64,000 bases of DNA, taken from positions 310,001 through 374,000 of the forward strand of contig NZ_JAUYTP010000016.1 of the NCBI RefSeq assembly GCF_030695125.1. The letters are read 5' to 3'. The notes beneath the pieces are model-generated. The model made no database searches, was not told the DNA's origin, and was given only the letters and a program-made list of their open reading frames with translations. The translations under genes and the position numbers were made by a program. Origin of the DNA: Allobosea sp. Lineage in GTDB: Bacteria > Pseudomonadota > Alphaproteobacteria > Rhizobiales > Beijerinckiaceae. Positions 17,641-26,072 of this stretch are shown one piece after another; within the stretch, counting starts at the first letter, position 1; each line of letters starts with the position of its first letter.

Positions 17641-18717
17641 GTGAGCAGGACGGCGAAGACGGCAGCAAAGACGGCGGCAGGGACCGAGGGAGCCCGGGCG
17701 GCGCGACAGCCGCTGGTGATCGATCTGGCGCTGCAGGGCGGCGGCGCGCATGGCGCCTTCACGTGGGGTGTGCTCGACCGCATCCTCGAGGAAGACTGGC
17801 TGACGATCAGCGCGATCTCCGGCACATCGGCCGGCGCGATGAACGCCGCCGTGCTGGCCTCCGGCTTCGCCAAGGCCGGCCGCGAGGGCGCGCGGCAGGC
17901 GCTGGAGGCCTTCTGGCGCAAGACCTCGGACGCCGCCCGCTTCAGCCCGTTCCAGCGCAGCCCGCTCGATGTCCTGCTGGGGCGCTGGACGCTCGACAAC
18001 TCGCCGCTCTTCGTCGCGATGGACATGATGTCCCGCGTGGTCTCGCCCTACAGCCTCAATCCCGGCGGGGCGAACCCGCTGGCCGACATCCTGGCCGAGG
18101 TGATCGATTTCGAGGCGCTGGCGGCTGGCCCGATCAAGCTCTTCGTCACCGCCACCAATGTCCGCACCGGCCGCGGCCGGGTCTTCCGCAACGCCGAGAT
18201 CACGCCGCAGGTGCTGCTCGCCTCGGCCTGCCTGCCGACGCTCTTCCAGGCGATCGAGATCGACGGCGACGGCTATTGGGACGGCGGTTATTCCGGCAAC
18301 CCGACGATGACGCCGCTGATCCAGGAGAGCGATGCACTCGACACCATCCTGGTCCAGATCAACCCGGTCGAGCGGCCGGGCACGCCGACCACCGCCCGCG
18401 ACATCCTCAACCGCCTCAACGAGGTCTCCTTCAACAGCGTCCTGCTCAAGGAACTCAGGATGATGGCGCTGCTGCGCAACAGCGCCAACCCCCGGGATCG
18501 CGAGGGCGCGCGCTGGGCCGGGATGCGGATCCACCGGGTCACCAGCGACAGGATGGCGGAGCTCGGCTATTCCTCGAAGCTCAACGCGGAATGGGAGTTC
18601 CTGACCATGCTGCGGGCGGAGGGGCGGCAGTCGGCGGAAGCCTTCTACAGAGCGCACAAGGACGATCTCGGCCAGCGCTCGACACTCGATCTCGACGAAC
18701 TGACGCAGGGCGTGTGA
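17641..18717 (+). CDS. Patatin-like phospholipase family protein
   Basis: A 358-residue serine hydrolase of the patatin/RssA kind. The oxyanion loop is QGGGAHGAF (about 33-41), the nucleophile elbow GTSAG (about 61-65, Ser catalytic) and the dyad aspartate DGGYSGNP (about 213). No signal peptide, so it is probably cytosolic or membrane-peripheral and acts on membrane lipids. Start GTG at 17641 has GAGGGG at good distance; a GTG two codons earlier is less likely. It follows the beta-solenoid gene by 34 bases on the same strand. Confidence 0.9.
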   Translation: MSRTAKTAAKTAAGTEGARAARQPLVIDLALQGGGAHGAFTWGVLDRILEEDWLTISAISGTSAGAMNAAVLASGFAKAGREGARQALEAFWRKTSDAARFSPFQRSPLDVLLGRWTLDNSPLFVAMDMMSRVVSPYSLNPGGANPLADILAEVIDFEALAAGPIKLFVTATNVRTGRGRVFRNAEITPQVLLASACLPTLFQAIEIDGDGYWDGGYSGNPTMTPLIQESDALDTILVQINPVERPGTPTTARDILNRLNEVSFNSVLLKELRMMALLRNSANPRDREGARWAGMRIHRVTSDRMAELGYSSKLNAEWEFLTMLRAEGRQSAEAFYRAHKDDLGQRSTLDLDELTQGV

Positions 18718-18755
18718 CCCCCCTCAACCGCTTGATCTTCGGGATAACCGCGCCG

Positions 18756-18860
18756 GTCATCCCGGGCGACCGGAGGGAGACCCGGGATCCATTCCCGAAC
18801 CTCTCCGATCAATGCTCCGGAATGGATCCTGGATCTTCGCTTCGCTGCGTCCGGGATGAC
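18756..18860. repeat. Intergenic palindromic repeat, family A (GTCATCCCGG type)
   Basis: Outer arms GTCATCCCGG and CCGGGATGAC are perfect inverted repeats, with an inner pair GGATCCATTCC / GGAATGGATCC. The same element, opposite orientation, is at 48119-48218. It lies between the patatin and AI-2E genes and can fold as a long hairpin, likely limiting read-through or protecting mRNA ends. Confidence 0.75.
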
Positions 18861-18913
18861 GGCGCAGCTCTTTCGCCCAAGCTCCGCGCGGGCAGCAACC
18901 GACAGGACCACGA

Positions 18914-19969
18914 ATGACCAGCGGCAGGATTCACCAGGGCGCGCAGGTTCTGATCGCGATCATCCTCGTGGTCGCGGCCTTGTCCGTCGCCAGCTCCGTC
19001 TTCGCACCCGTCGCGTTCGCGCTGTTCATCATCGCGCTGGTCTGGCCGCTGCAGCGCAGCCTGCAGGGCTTCCTGCCGCGCATGCTGGCGCTGGCGATCA
19101 GCATCGTGGTGATGGTGCTCGCCTTCTTCGCCTTCGGCTCGCTGATCGTCTGGGCCTTCGGCCGCGTCGGGCGCTGGATCGCGGCCGATGCCACGCGGTT
19201 CCAGCAGCTCTACGACCAGGCGGCTCTCTGGCTCGAAGGCCATGGCATCGCCGTGACCGGGCTCTGGGCGGAGAACTTCAACGTCGCCTGGATGTTGCGC
19301 ATGGCGCAGACGATCAGCGGCCGTCTCAACACCACGATGAGCTTCTGGCTGGTGGTGCTGGTCTATGTCATCCTCGGCCTGCTCGAGGTCGAGGATTTCG
19401 GCCGCAAGCTCAAGGGCATGCGCAACCGCCTTGTCGGCGACGTGCTGCTGCGCGGCAGCACGCAGACCGCCGCCAAGCTGCATCGCTACATGCTGGTGCG
19501 GACCGTGATGAGCCTGATCACCGGCGTGCTGGTCTGGGGCTTCGCCACGGCCGTGGGCCTGCCGCTGGCGGCGGAATGGGGCTTCATCGCCTTCTCGCTG
19601 AACTACATCCCATTCCTCGGACCGCTGGTGGCGACCGTCTTCCCGACGCTGTTCGCCATGACACAGTTCGGCTCCTGGCAGGCGGTGGTCGCGGTCTTCG
19701 CCTGCCTGAACCTGATCCAGTTCATCGTCGGCAGCTATATCGAGCCCCGCGTCGCCGGCAGCGCGCTCTCGATGTCACCGACGCTGGTTTTGTTCTCGGT
19801 GTTCTTCTGGGCCTATCTCTGGGGCGTGTTCGGCGCCTTCATCGGCGTGCCCCTCACCATCGCGCTCTTGACCTTCTGCGCCCAGCATCCGGCGAGCCTC
19901 TGGGTGGCGGAGCTGTTCGGTTCGGGCGCGCCCGAACCGATCCCGGCCAACGACGTCGTCAAGGTTTGA
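18914..19969 (+). CDS. AI-2E family transporter (TqsA/PerM-like permease)
   Basis: A 351-residue inner-membrane protein with about eight hydrophobic segments: two at the N-terminus, a pair near 55-90, a central amphipathic region, and a C-terminal block including NYIPFLGPLVATVFPTLFA and FIVGSYIEPRVAGSALSMSP, the family signature. The family includes the AI-2 exporter TqsA but also Na+/H+ or unknown transporters, so the name is not a proof of quorum-sensing function. ATG at 18914. It is separated from the patatin gene by a 105-bp palindromic repeat. Confidence 0.9.
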   Translation: MTSGRIHQGAQVLIAIILVVAALSVASSVFAPVAFALFIIALVWPLQRSLQGFLPRMLALAISIVVMVLAFFAFGSLIVWAFGRVGRWIAADATRFQQLYDQAALWLEGHGIAVTGLWAENFNVAWMLRMAQTISGRLNTTMSFWLVVLVYVILGLLEVEDFGRKLKGMRNRLVGDVLLRGSTQTAAKLHRYMLVRTVMSLITGVLVWGFATAVGLPLAAEWGFIAFSLNYIPFLGPLVATVFPTLFAMTQFGSWQAVVAVFACLNLIQFIVGSYIEPRVAGSALSMSPTLVLFSVFFWAYLWGVFGAFIGVPLTIALLTFCAQHPASLWVAELFGSGAPEPIPANDVVKV

Positions 19970-19992
19970 GGGACGCCTACGCTCAGCCCCCT

Positions 19993-20072
19993 CGTCATTG
20001 CGAGCGCAGCGACGCAATCCAGAGGACGTCGAGCGAGCCCTTCTGGATTGCTTCGCTGCGCTCGCAATGACG
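19993..20072. repeat. Intergenic palindromic repeat, family B (GTCATTGCGAGCGCAGCGA type)
   Basis: Arms of about 30 bases (CGTCATTGCGAGCGCAGCGA and its complement, then GCAATCCAGA / TCTGGATTGC) form a near-perfect hairpin. It lies between two convergent genes and probably works as a bidirectional terminator. This sequence class is very common in Bradyrhizobium and relatives. Confidence 0.8.
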
Positions 20073-20083
20073 AAGGGATCGCT

Positions 20084-21817
20084 TCAAGCGCCGAGCGCGG
20101 GCCTGATCTCGACCCGCTCCGGCGCCATCAGCGCCAGCCCGCCATCCGCGCGCGCACCCAGCCGGTGGATGTAGAAGGCGGTCGGCTCGTCATTCGTCGC
20201 CTCCATCACCGGGGAGGGCGCCGAGACGATGCGCAGCGGGCCGCATCGGCCGATCCAGTCGATATGACGGTGGCCATGCATCGCGACGAGCCGGTGCGCC
20301 TGCGGCTTCAGCAGCCGCACGAAGCGGCTGCCATTGATCAGCGCGGTGCCGATCCGCTCGGAGAAGGCCTTGGCCTGCTGCGGATACTCGACCGGGTGGT
20401 GATGCAGCGCCACGATGAAGCGGGCACGGGGATATTGCGCCACCGCCGCCAGCATCGCCTGCATGTCCTCCTCCGCGACGAGACCGAGCGCGTTGGTGAA
20501 GGAGAAATGCGTTTCCGCATTCGAGTTCAGCAGCACGACGCCGAGCCCGTCCGGTTCGGCCGGCGGCAGCACCATCGGGAAGGACGCCTCCCAGATCGCC
20601 GACAGCCCCCGCGACAGGCGCAGGCCCCCCGCATCGGCGAAGGCCGCGATCGCGGCACGATGCGGGGCCAGCCGCTCCGAGAGCGTCTGGCCGATCTGGC
20701 CGGCCGTCTTGTCGACGACATGGACGCGCGCGCCCTGCACGGCTTCCGTCACCGACAGCGTCCGCATCTGGCGCAGGCGTTTTCCGGGGCTGCCAGGCAA
20801 TTCGAGCCGCGCCGGATTGGCCCGGTCGACGATGTTGACGTCGTGGTTGCCGGGCAGGATCAGCGTCAGCGCCGCGAGGTCGGGATGGCGGGCGAGCGCG
20901 TCGAGGAACTCGCCCCATTCGGCCGAGCGGCCGGCATCGGTCATGTCGCCGGTGATCAGCACGAGATCGAGCGGCGTGGTGGCATGGATTGCGGCCAGCC
21001 GCTCCAGTGCGAGGTGCAGGCGATCATTGCCGCGCGGCCCGGCCCGGCCGCTCTCGATGCGAAAGCCATAGCGCTCGCCGACGACATGGATGTCCGACAG
21101 ATGCGCCACCCGCCAGATCCTGTCGGATGAGGCGGCCTCGTCGAATTTCCCGATCCCGCGCGGCTGGCTCATCGTTCCGTCGGCAATGCCCCAGAGTAGC
21201 GCGGCCCCGGCGAAATAGACGCTCATCACGGCGATGGTGTTGGCCAGCGCCGGCCGCACCAGCCGCAAGGGGTAGGCGAGATCGGCGACCTCGCCGGACC
21301 AGCGCGTCGCCGGCCAGACGGACGCCGTGATCGCCAACGCGACGAGCGCAGCACCGGCACCCGCGGCGAAGGCTGTCAGCCCCCGCAACCGCGCGCGGCT
21401 GTCCTCGCTCGCATCCACGGAGAGAAAGCGCTCGGCGAGATGGCGCAGCCCCTCGCGGGCGAGCACATAGCCGGGCTGGACGGCCAGCGAGATCAGCGAC
21501 CAGAAGCTGCGCTCGACGGCCCGCAGCAGCGGCCGCAGGCCAAACCAGCCGATCGCGGCGACAAGTCCCAGCAGGAGGAACGGCCCGATGCCGGCCAGCG
21601 CCAGGATACGGTCGGCTACGTCGTCATACCAGGCGGTGACCACCAGCGGCGCGACGCCGAGCAGAATACCGGGCACCAGCGCCAGGATGATCCAGGCCAG
21701 GGCGAGCTTGGGCAGGTTGATCTCGCCCAGCAGCGTCCCGGCGATGGCGAGCAGCGAATGCGTCTTGGTGCTGCTGGCGTCGTCCTCGGCGTCGCCGCGG
21801 CGCGGTTCGATCAGCAT
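20084..21817 (-). CDS. Membrane-anchored metallophosphoesterase
   Basis: A protein of about 577 residues. The first 230 residues hold four hydrophobic segments. The C-terminal part is a calcineurin-like phosphoesterase with all metal motifs: AHLSDIHV (about 239), ITGDMTD, LPGNHDVN (about 322), ALHHHPVE and MHGHRH (about 516). The combination suggests a membrane-tethered phosphodiesterase or lipid-linked phosphatase; the substrate cannot be read. The start is uncertain: ATG at 21817 or GTG at 21895, neither with a strong ribosome site. It is transcribed divergently from the Mrp-like operon. Confidence 0.85.
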   Translation of the reverse strand: MLIEPRRGDAEDDASSTKTHSLLAIAGTLLGEINLPKLALAWIILALVPGILLGVAPLVVTAWYDDVADRILALAGIGPFLLLGLVAAIGWFGLRPLLRAVERSFWSLISLAVQPGYVLAREGLRHLAERFLSVDASEDSRARLRGLTAFAAGAGAALVALAITASVWPATRWSGEVADLAYPLRLVRPALANTIAVMSVYFAGAALLWGIADGTMSQPRGIGKFDEAASSDRIWRVAHLSDIHVVGERYGFRIESGRAGPRGNDRLHLALERLAAIHATTPLDLVLITGDMTDAGRSAEWGEFLDALARHPDLAALTLILPGNHDVNIVDRANPARLELPGSPGKRLRQMRTLSVTEAVQGARVHVVDKTAGQIGQTLSERLAPHRAAIAAFADAGGLRLSRGLSAIWEASFPMVLPPAEPDGLGVVLLNSNAETHFSFTNALGLVAEEDMQAMLAAVAQYPRARFIVALHHHPVEYPQQAKAFSERIGTALINGSRFVRLLKPQAHRLVAMHGHRHIDWIGRCGPLRIVSAPSPVMEATNDEPTAFYIHRLGARADGGLALMAPERVEIRPALGA

Positions 21818-22061
21818 CGGCCGGGCGCCGCTGCGCAAGGCCTGGCACGATCCGTGCCGCTGCCCGGCAAGAGGGCGGGCGCTTCCAGACGACACTCAGC
21901 AACCATCGATGCGACCCGAAAAGGCCCACCCGAAAATGGGACGGCGGGCACAGAACTGAGACAGGCGGCAGATGCTCGCCCGAACCCCGGATGCTAGCCT
22001 GACGGCAGAGCGAAATGCAAGATGATACTGCGCAATCAGGCAAGAGATCGCGTTTTTCCAT

Positions 22062-22128
22062 GAAGACGCAAAGACAAAAATCGTCTTCGTACAGTGGAGC
22101 GCCCAATTGTCTTCGCGCCTCGTCTTCG
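22062..22128. promoter_or_regulatory. Repeated GTCTTCG motifs before the Mrp-like operon
   Basis: GTCTTCG occurs at 22083, 22109 and 22122, and its inverse (CGAAGAC-like GAAGACG) at 22062. Distances are 26 and 13 bases, as if phased. The 5' leader of the antiporter operon otherwise shows nothing recognisable in the roughly 370 bases between the two divergent genes. Confidence 0.3.
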
Positions 22129-22190
22129 GCTCGCCGCTCGCGCAGGCCTGAATCGCAGCGCTGCGCGCCGGCCGACAGGTTCTTGTCGTC

Positions 22191-22703
22191 ATGACCGCGC
22201 CGGCATCACCGCGCCAGACCCTCTCATGGCCCAGCTTGCTGGGACGAGGCCTGCTCTTCTTTGGGCTCTGGCTCGTCCTGATCGGCGCGGCCTCCAAGGA
22301 TTGGCCAGTCGGCCTCATCGCGGCGGCGGCGGCGACTTGGGCCAGCATCCCGCTCTGGCCGCCGGAGAGCCGGCTGTCGCCGACGGGACTGCTGCGTTTC
22401 GTCCTGCGCTTCCTGCCGCAGGCGGTTGTGGCGGGGCTCGACGTCGCCAGGCGCGCCTTCGCCCGGCGCATCGCGATGACGCCGGGCATCGTGACCTACC
22501 GCGCCGGCCTGCGATCAGGAATGGCGCAGGGCGCGCTCTGCGCGGTGATGAGCCTCCAGCCGGGCAAGCTGCCTGTGTCCTGCGCGGCGAGCGGCGAGAT
22601 GCGTGTGCATTGCCTGGACAGCGACGCACCCGTCGCGGCCGAACTCGCTGCCGACGAGGCGGCCTTCCTGCGCATCCTGCCGGGAGATCGCTCCGGTGCC
22701 TGA
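22191..22703 (+). CDS. mrpE: Monovalent cation/H+ antiporter subunit E
   Basis: A 170-residue MnhE/MrpE protein. Two hydrophobic segments near the start (LLFFGLWLVLIGA and WPVGLIAAAAATWASIPLW) are followed by a short basic stretch and a soluble C-terminal domain with GIVTYRAGLRSGMAQG, typical of the family. First gene of a seven-gene overlapping operon; it overlaps subunit F by 8 bases. Role: accessory membrane subunit needed for assembly of the Mrp-like complex. Confidence 0.9.
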   Translation: MTAPASPRQTLSWPSLLGRGLLFFGLWLVLIGAASKDWPVGLIAAAAATWASIPLWPPESRLSPTGLLRFVLRFLPQAVVAGLDVARRAFARRIAMTPGIVTYRAGLRSGMAQGALCAVMSLQPGKLPVSCAASGEMRVHCLDSDAPVAAELAADEAAFLRILPGDRSGA

Positions 22704-22983
22704 GAGCCTGACCCTCATCGCCCTCTTCGTCTTGCTGGCCAGCGCCGCCGGGCTGGCGATCGTGCTGCGCTCCGCGATCGCGATCGAAAAGCTGATGGCG
22801 GTGCAGTTGCTGGGCACCGGCGGCGCCGCCACGCTGCTCCTGCTCGGCGCGGCCACGGCGCAGCCGGCGCTGGCCGATGTCGCCTTGCTGCTGGTCCTGC
22901 TGTCGGCCTTCTCCTGCGCGGCCTTCACGCTGGGGGAGGGCGAGCCCCCCGGAGACGCCGCGAAACCGGACGAGCCCGCGTGA
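22696..22983 (+). CDS. mrpF: Monovalent cation/H+ antiporter subunit F
   Basis: A 95-residue protein with three hydrophobic helices, as expected for MnhF/MrpF. GTG start at 22696 lies inside the end of mrpE, with GGGAG upstream. The central AIAIEKLMAVQLLGTGGAA segment matches the family, though the usual Asp-rich tail is short. The stop shares a base with the mrpG start. Confidence 0.85.
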   Translation: MPESLTLIALFVLLASAAGLAIVLRSAIAIEKLMAVQLLGTGGAATLLLLGAATAQPALADVALLLVLLSAFSCAAFTLGEGEPPGDAAKPDEPA

Positions 22984-23273
22984 TGGAGCTCTCTGACGTC
23001 TTCACGCTGGTCTGCGTCGTCGCCGGCGCCATCCTGTTCCTGGCGGGAACGCTGGGGCTGCTGCGCTTTCCCGATACGCTCAGTCGCCTGCACGCGCTGA
23101 GCAAGGCCGACAATCTGGGTCTCGGCCTGATCGTGCTCGGACTGCTGCCGCTGCAGACAAGCCTGATGGGTGGGGTCAAGCTCGTCTGCATCTGGCTTCT
23201 GGCGCAGCTCTCGGCCGCGACCGCGAGCCAGCTGATCGCCGGCATCGCCGCCCGCCGGAAGCCGCAGGCATGA
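22983..23273 (+). CDS. mrpG: Monovalent cation/H+ antiporter subunit G
   Basis: A 96-residue MnhG/MrpG protein with three hydrophobic segments. The signature GTLGLLRFPDTLSRLHALSK is the conserved core of the family. The ATG at 22983 overlaps the mrpF stop by one base (TGATG); GTG at 22980 is an alternative. Confidence 0.9.
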   Translation: MELSDVFTLVCVVAGAILFLAGTLGLLRFPDTLSRLHALSKADNLGLGLIVLGLLPLQTSLMGGVKLVCIWLLAQLSAATASQLIAGIAARRKPQA

Positions 23274-24208
23274 GCCTCGTCTTCGACATCGCGCTGGTCG
23301 CCGGGTTGATCGCGCTGGCGCTGCATGTCGTCGTCACCCGCGACAGCCGCGGCGCGATCCTGGCTTTCATCGCCTTCGGCCTGCTGCTCGGCATCGGCTG
23401 GGCGCGGCTGGCCTCGGTCGATGTCGCGCTGACCGAGGCCGCGATCGGCGGCGGCCTGACCGGCATGCTCCTGCTGCGCGCCCACGCCCATCTCGCGCGC
23501 GAAATCCCTCCCGAGGCGAGGGCCCGGGCCGAGCCGCGGCGCTGGCTCGCCCCGGCGATCGCCTGCGGCCTCGTCACCCTGGCGCTGGGCGCGGTCGTGC
23601 TCGCCTTTCCCCGGCCAGCGCCGAGCCTCGCGCATCAGGCGGTCGCGTCGCTGGAGACGACGGGGCTCGGCAATCCCGTCACCGCCGTGCTGCTGGCCTA
23701 TCGCGCCATCGACACGCTGCTGGAGAAGATCGTGCTGATCCTCGCGCTCGTCGGCGTCTGGTCGCTGAGCCGCGACGGCGCCTGGGGCGGGGCCTCGCAG
23801 CTGCGCCCGGCGATCATCCCGGAGCCGCTGGTCTTTCTGGCGCGGGTGCTGCCGCCCTTCGGCGTGCTGATCGCGGTCTATCAGGTCTGGGTCGGCGCGG
23901 ATCTGCCCGGCGGCACCTTCCAGGCCGGCACGATCCTGGCCGCGATGGCGCTGCTCGTGATGCTGGCCGGCCTGCGCCCGGCGCCACCGACGCAGGCGAG
24001 AGCGCTGCGGGTGATGCTCGCGGGCGGGCCGGCGCTGTTCGTGCTGGTCGGCTTCCTCGGCGTCGCGGCCGCGCAAGGGTTCCTGTCCTATCCCGAGGCC
24101 ATCGCCAAGCCGCTGATCGTCGGCATCGAGGCGGCGCTGACGCTGTCGATCGCGGGCACGCTCGCCCTGCTCGTGGCCGGCCCGCCGGACAAAGCGCCCG
24201 CATCATGA
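23270..24208 (+). CDS. mrpB: DUF4040/MnhB fusion subunit of Mrp-like antiporter
   Basis: A 312-residue integral membrane protein. Residues 1-80 match the DUF4040 (MbhD-like) piece that forms the C-terminal part of full MrpA, including DVALTEAAIGGGLTGMLL. Residues about 100-170 look like an MbhE-type segment, and 180-310 form the MnhB domain with FGVLIAVYQVWVGADLPGGTFQAG. The operon has no full-length MrpA; this protein keeps only its terminal pieces fused to B. It overlaps neighbours on both sides by 4 bases. Confidence 0.85.
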   Translation: MSLVFDIALVAGLIALALHVVVTRDSRGAILAFIAFGLLLGIGWARLASVDVALTEAAIGGGLTGMLLLRAHAHLAREIPPEARARAEPRRWLAPAIACGLVTLALGAVVLAFPRPAPSLAHQAVASLETTGLGNPVTAVLLAYRAIDTLLEKIVLILALVGVWSLSRDGAWGGASQLRPAIIPEPLVFLARVLPPFGVLIAVYQVWVGADLPGGTFQAGTILAAMALLVMLAGLRPAPPTQARALRVMLAGGPALFVLVGFLGVAAAQGFLSYPEAIAKPLIVGIEAALTLSIAGTLALLVAGPPDKAPAS

Positions 24209-24555
24209 GCGCGCTGGCCCTGACATCGGCGTCGCTGTTTGGCCTGTGCGGCGCCGCGCTCGTCGGCATCGGGCTGTTCTGCATCGTCAGCCATCCCGAT
24301 CTGCTGCGCCGGATCATCGGCTTCAACATCCTCGGCGCGGGCATCTTCCTCGTCTTCGGGGCGGTCGCGCGCCGCGGGGCGGCGATGGGGCTCGGCGGCG
24401 ATCCGGTGCCGCAGGCCATGGTGATCACCGGCATCGTCGTCGCCTTCGCCGCGACCGCCCTGGCGGTCGCGCTGCTGCGGCGTCTGGCGTCGCTGACCGG
24501 GAGCGCATCGCTCGACGCCACGACGCCGGCGACGCCGCCGCGGAGCGACGCATGA
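24205..24555 (+). CDS. mrpC: Monovalent cation/H+ antiporter subunit C
   Basis: A 116-residue homologue of NuoK/MnhC with three transmembrane helices. The first helix is followed by SHPDLLRRIIGFNILGAGIF, and PVPQAMVITGIVVAFAATA carries the family PQAL-ITGIVI pattern. Overlaps the B and D genes by 4 bases each. Confidence 0.9.
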   Translation: MSALALTSASLFGLCGAALVGIGLFCIVSHPDLLRRIIGFNILGAGIFLVFGAVARRGAAMGLGGDPVPQAMVITGIVVAFAATALAVALLRRLASLTGSASLDATTPATPPRSDA

Positions 24556-26072
24556 CGCCGGCCTATGCCGCGACACCGGGTGGCCTGCTGCTGGTGCTGG
24601 CCGTCATGCTGCCCGCGGCGGCCGCACTCGTGATGCTCGTGATTGGCCAGCGCCACACCCGTCTGGTGGCGCTGATCGCGCTGGCGCTCGGCCTCGTTGT
24701 GGCGCTCGCCACCGGCCTCCAGCTGGTGCGCAGCCAGACCGCCCTGATCTATGTGCTCGGCAACTGGCAGCCGCCGCTCGGCATCGCGCTGCGCGCCGAT
24801 GGGCTGTCGGTGATGATGCTGGCGGTCACCGCCGTCGTCATGGCGGCGACGGGTCTGTTCGCGCGCGAGCTGTTCGGGCTCGACCTCGCAACCGCCGACG
24901 GGCGCCTGGCGACGAGCTTCTGGATTTTGCTGATGGGGCTGTGGAGCGGTCTCAACCTCGTCTTCGTCTCGCAGGACCTGTTCAACCTCTATGTCGCGCT
25001 CGAACTCCTGACCTTCGCCGCCGTGCCGCTGGTCTGCCTCGACGGGCGCGGCGAGACCATGGCCGCAGCCCTGCGCTACCTGATGTTCGCGCTGCTCGGC
25101 TCGATGCTCTATCTGCTCGGCGCCGGCCTGCTCTACGGCGCCTATGGCACGCTCGACATCCGGCTGATCGCGAGCGCGAGCCATCACGGCCCGGCGATGG
25201 CGATCGCGCTGGCGCTGATGATCCCCGGCCTGCTCGCCAAGGCAGCGCTGTTTCCTCTGCATCTGTGGCTGCCGCCGGCCCATGCCGGGGCGCCGGCTGC
25301 CGCCAGCGCGGTTCTCTCGGCGCTGGTGATCAAGGCGCCGGTGTTCCTGATCCTGCGGCTGGTCGCGGACATCGCCCCGCCGGGGGCGGCCGCCGTCGCG
25401 GGGCAGGTGCTGGCGGTGCTCGGCGCGGCCTCGATCCTGTTCTGCAGCGTCATGGCGCTGCGGCAGGAGCGGCTGAAGCTGATGATCGCCTATTCGACCG
25501 TGGCGCAGATCGGCTATCTGTTCATCGTCTTTCCACTCGCGGGAGTTGGCGACGGGACCGCGCCCTGGGGCACCATCGCCTGGACCGGCGGGGCGCTGCA
25601 GCTGACCTCGCATGCGCTGGCCAAGGCGGCGATGTTCATGGCGGCGGGCATCGTCGCTGAAGCCGTCGGGCATGACCGCATCCGCGATCTCGGTGGCTTC
25701 GGGCGTGTCCTGCCGCTGACGGCCACGACCTTCGGGTTGGCGGGTCTATCGCTGATGGGCATCCCGCCGAGCGGCGGCTTCATCGCGAAATGCCTGCTCC
25801 TGACGGCCGCCGCCATCGGCGGGCATCTCTGGCTCGCCCTGACGATTCTGGCCGGCGGGCTGCTTGCCGGCGGTTATGTCTTCCGCGTCATGGACAGGGC
25901 TCTCGCGACGCCTGCCGAACCGCTGTTGCTGCGCAAGCCGATCCCGCTGCGGCTCGAGCTCATACCGCTGGTACTGGCGATCCTGGCCGTGGCGCTCGGC
26001 TTCCTGCCGCTCGAGCCCGTCGGCCTGCTGCAGATCGGCAGGCCCGATAGCGCCCTGGCGGTGTCGCCATGA
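24552..26072 (+). CDS. mrpD: Proton-translocating antiporter subunit D
   Basis: A 506-residue NuoL/M/N-type antiporter subunit with about 14 hydrophobic segments. The conserved TM5 glutamate is present in NLYVALELLTFAAVPL, and lysines occur in GLLAKAALFPLHLWLPPAHA and SALVIKAPVFLIL. KLMIAYSTVAQIGYL and SLMGIPPSGGFIAK are further signature pieces. It likely carries out H+/cation exchange. Overlaps both neighbours by 4 bases. Confidence 0.9.
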   Translation: MTPAYAATPGGLLLVLAVMLPAAAALVMLVIGQRHTRLVALIALALGLVVALATGLQLVRSQTALIYVLGNWQPPLGIALRADGLSVMMLAVTAVVMAATGLFARELFGLDLATADGRLATSFWILLMGLWSGLNLVFVSQDLFNLYVALELLTFAAVPLVCLDGRGETMAAALRYLMFALLGSMLYLLGAGLLYGAYGTLDIRLIASASHHGPAMAIALALMIPGLLAKAALFPLHLWLPPAHAGAPAAASAVLSALVIKAPVFLILRLVADIAPPGAAAVAGQVLAVLGAASILFCSVMALRQERLKLMIAYSTVAQIGYLFIVFPLAGVGDGTAPWGTIAWTGGALQLTSHALAKAAMFMAAGIVAEAVGHDRIRDLGGFGRVLPLTATTFGLAGLSLMGIPPSGGFIAKCLLLTAAAIGGHLWLALTILAGGLLAGGYVFRVMDRALATPAEPLLLRKPIPLRLELIPLVLAILAVALGFLPLEPVGLLQIGRPDSALAVSP

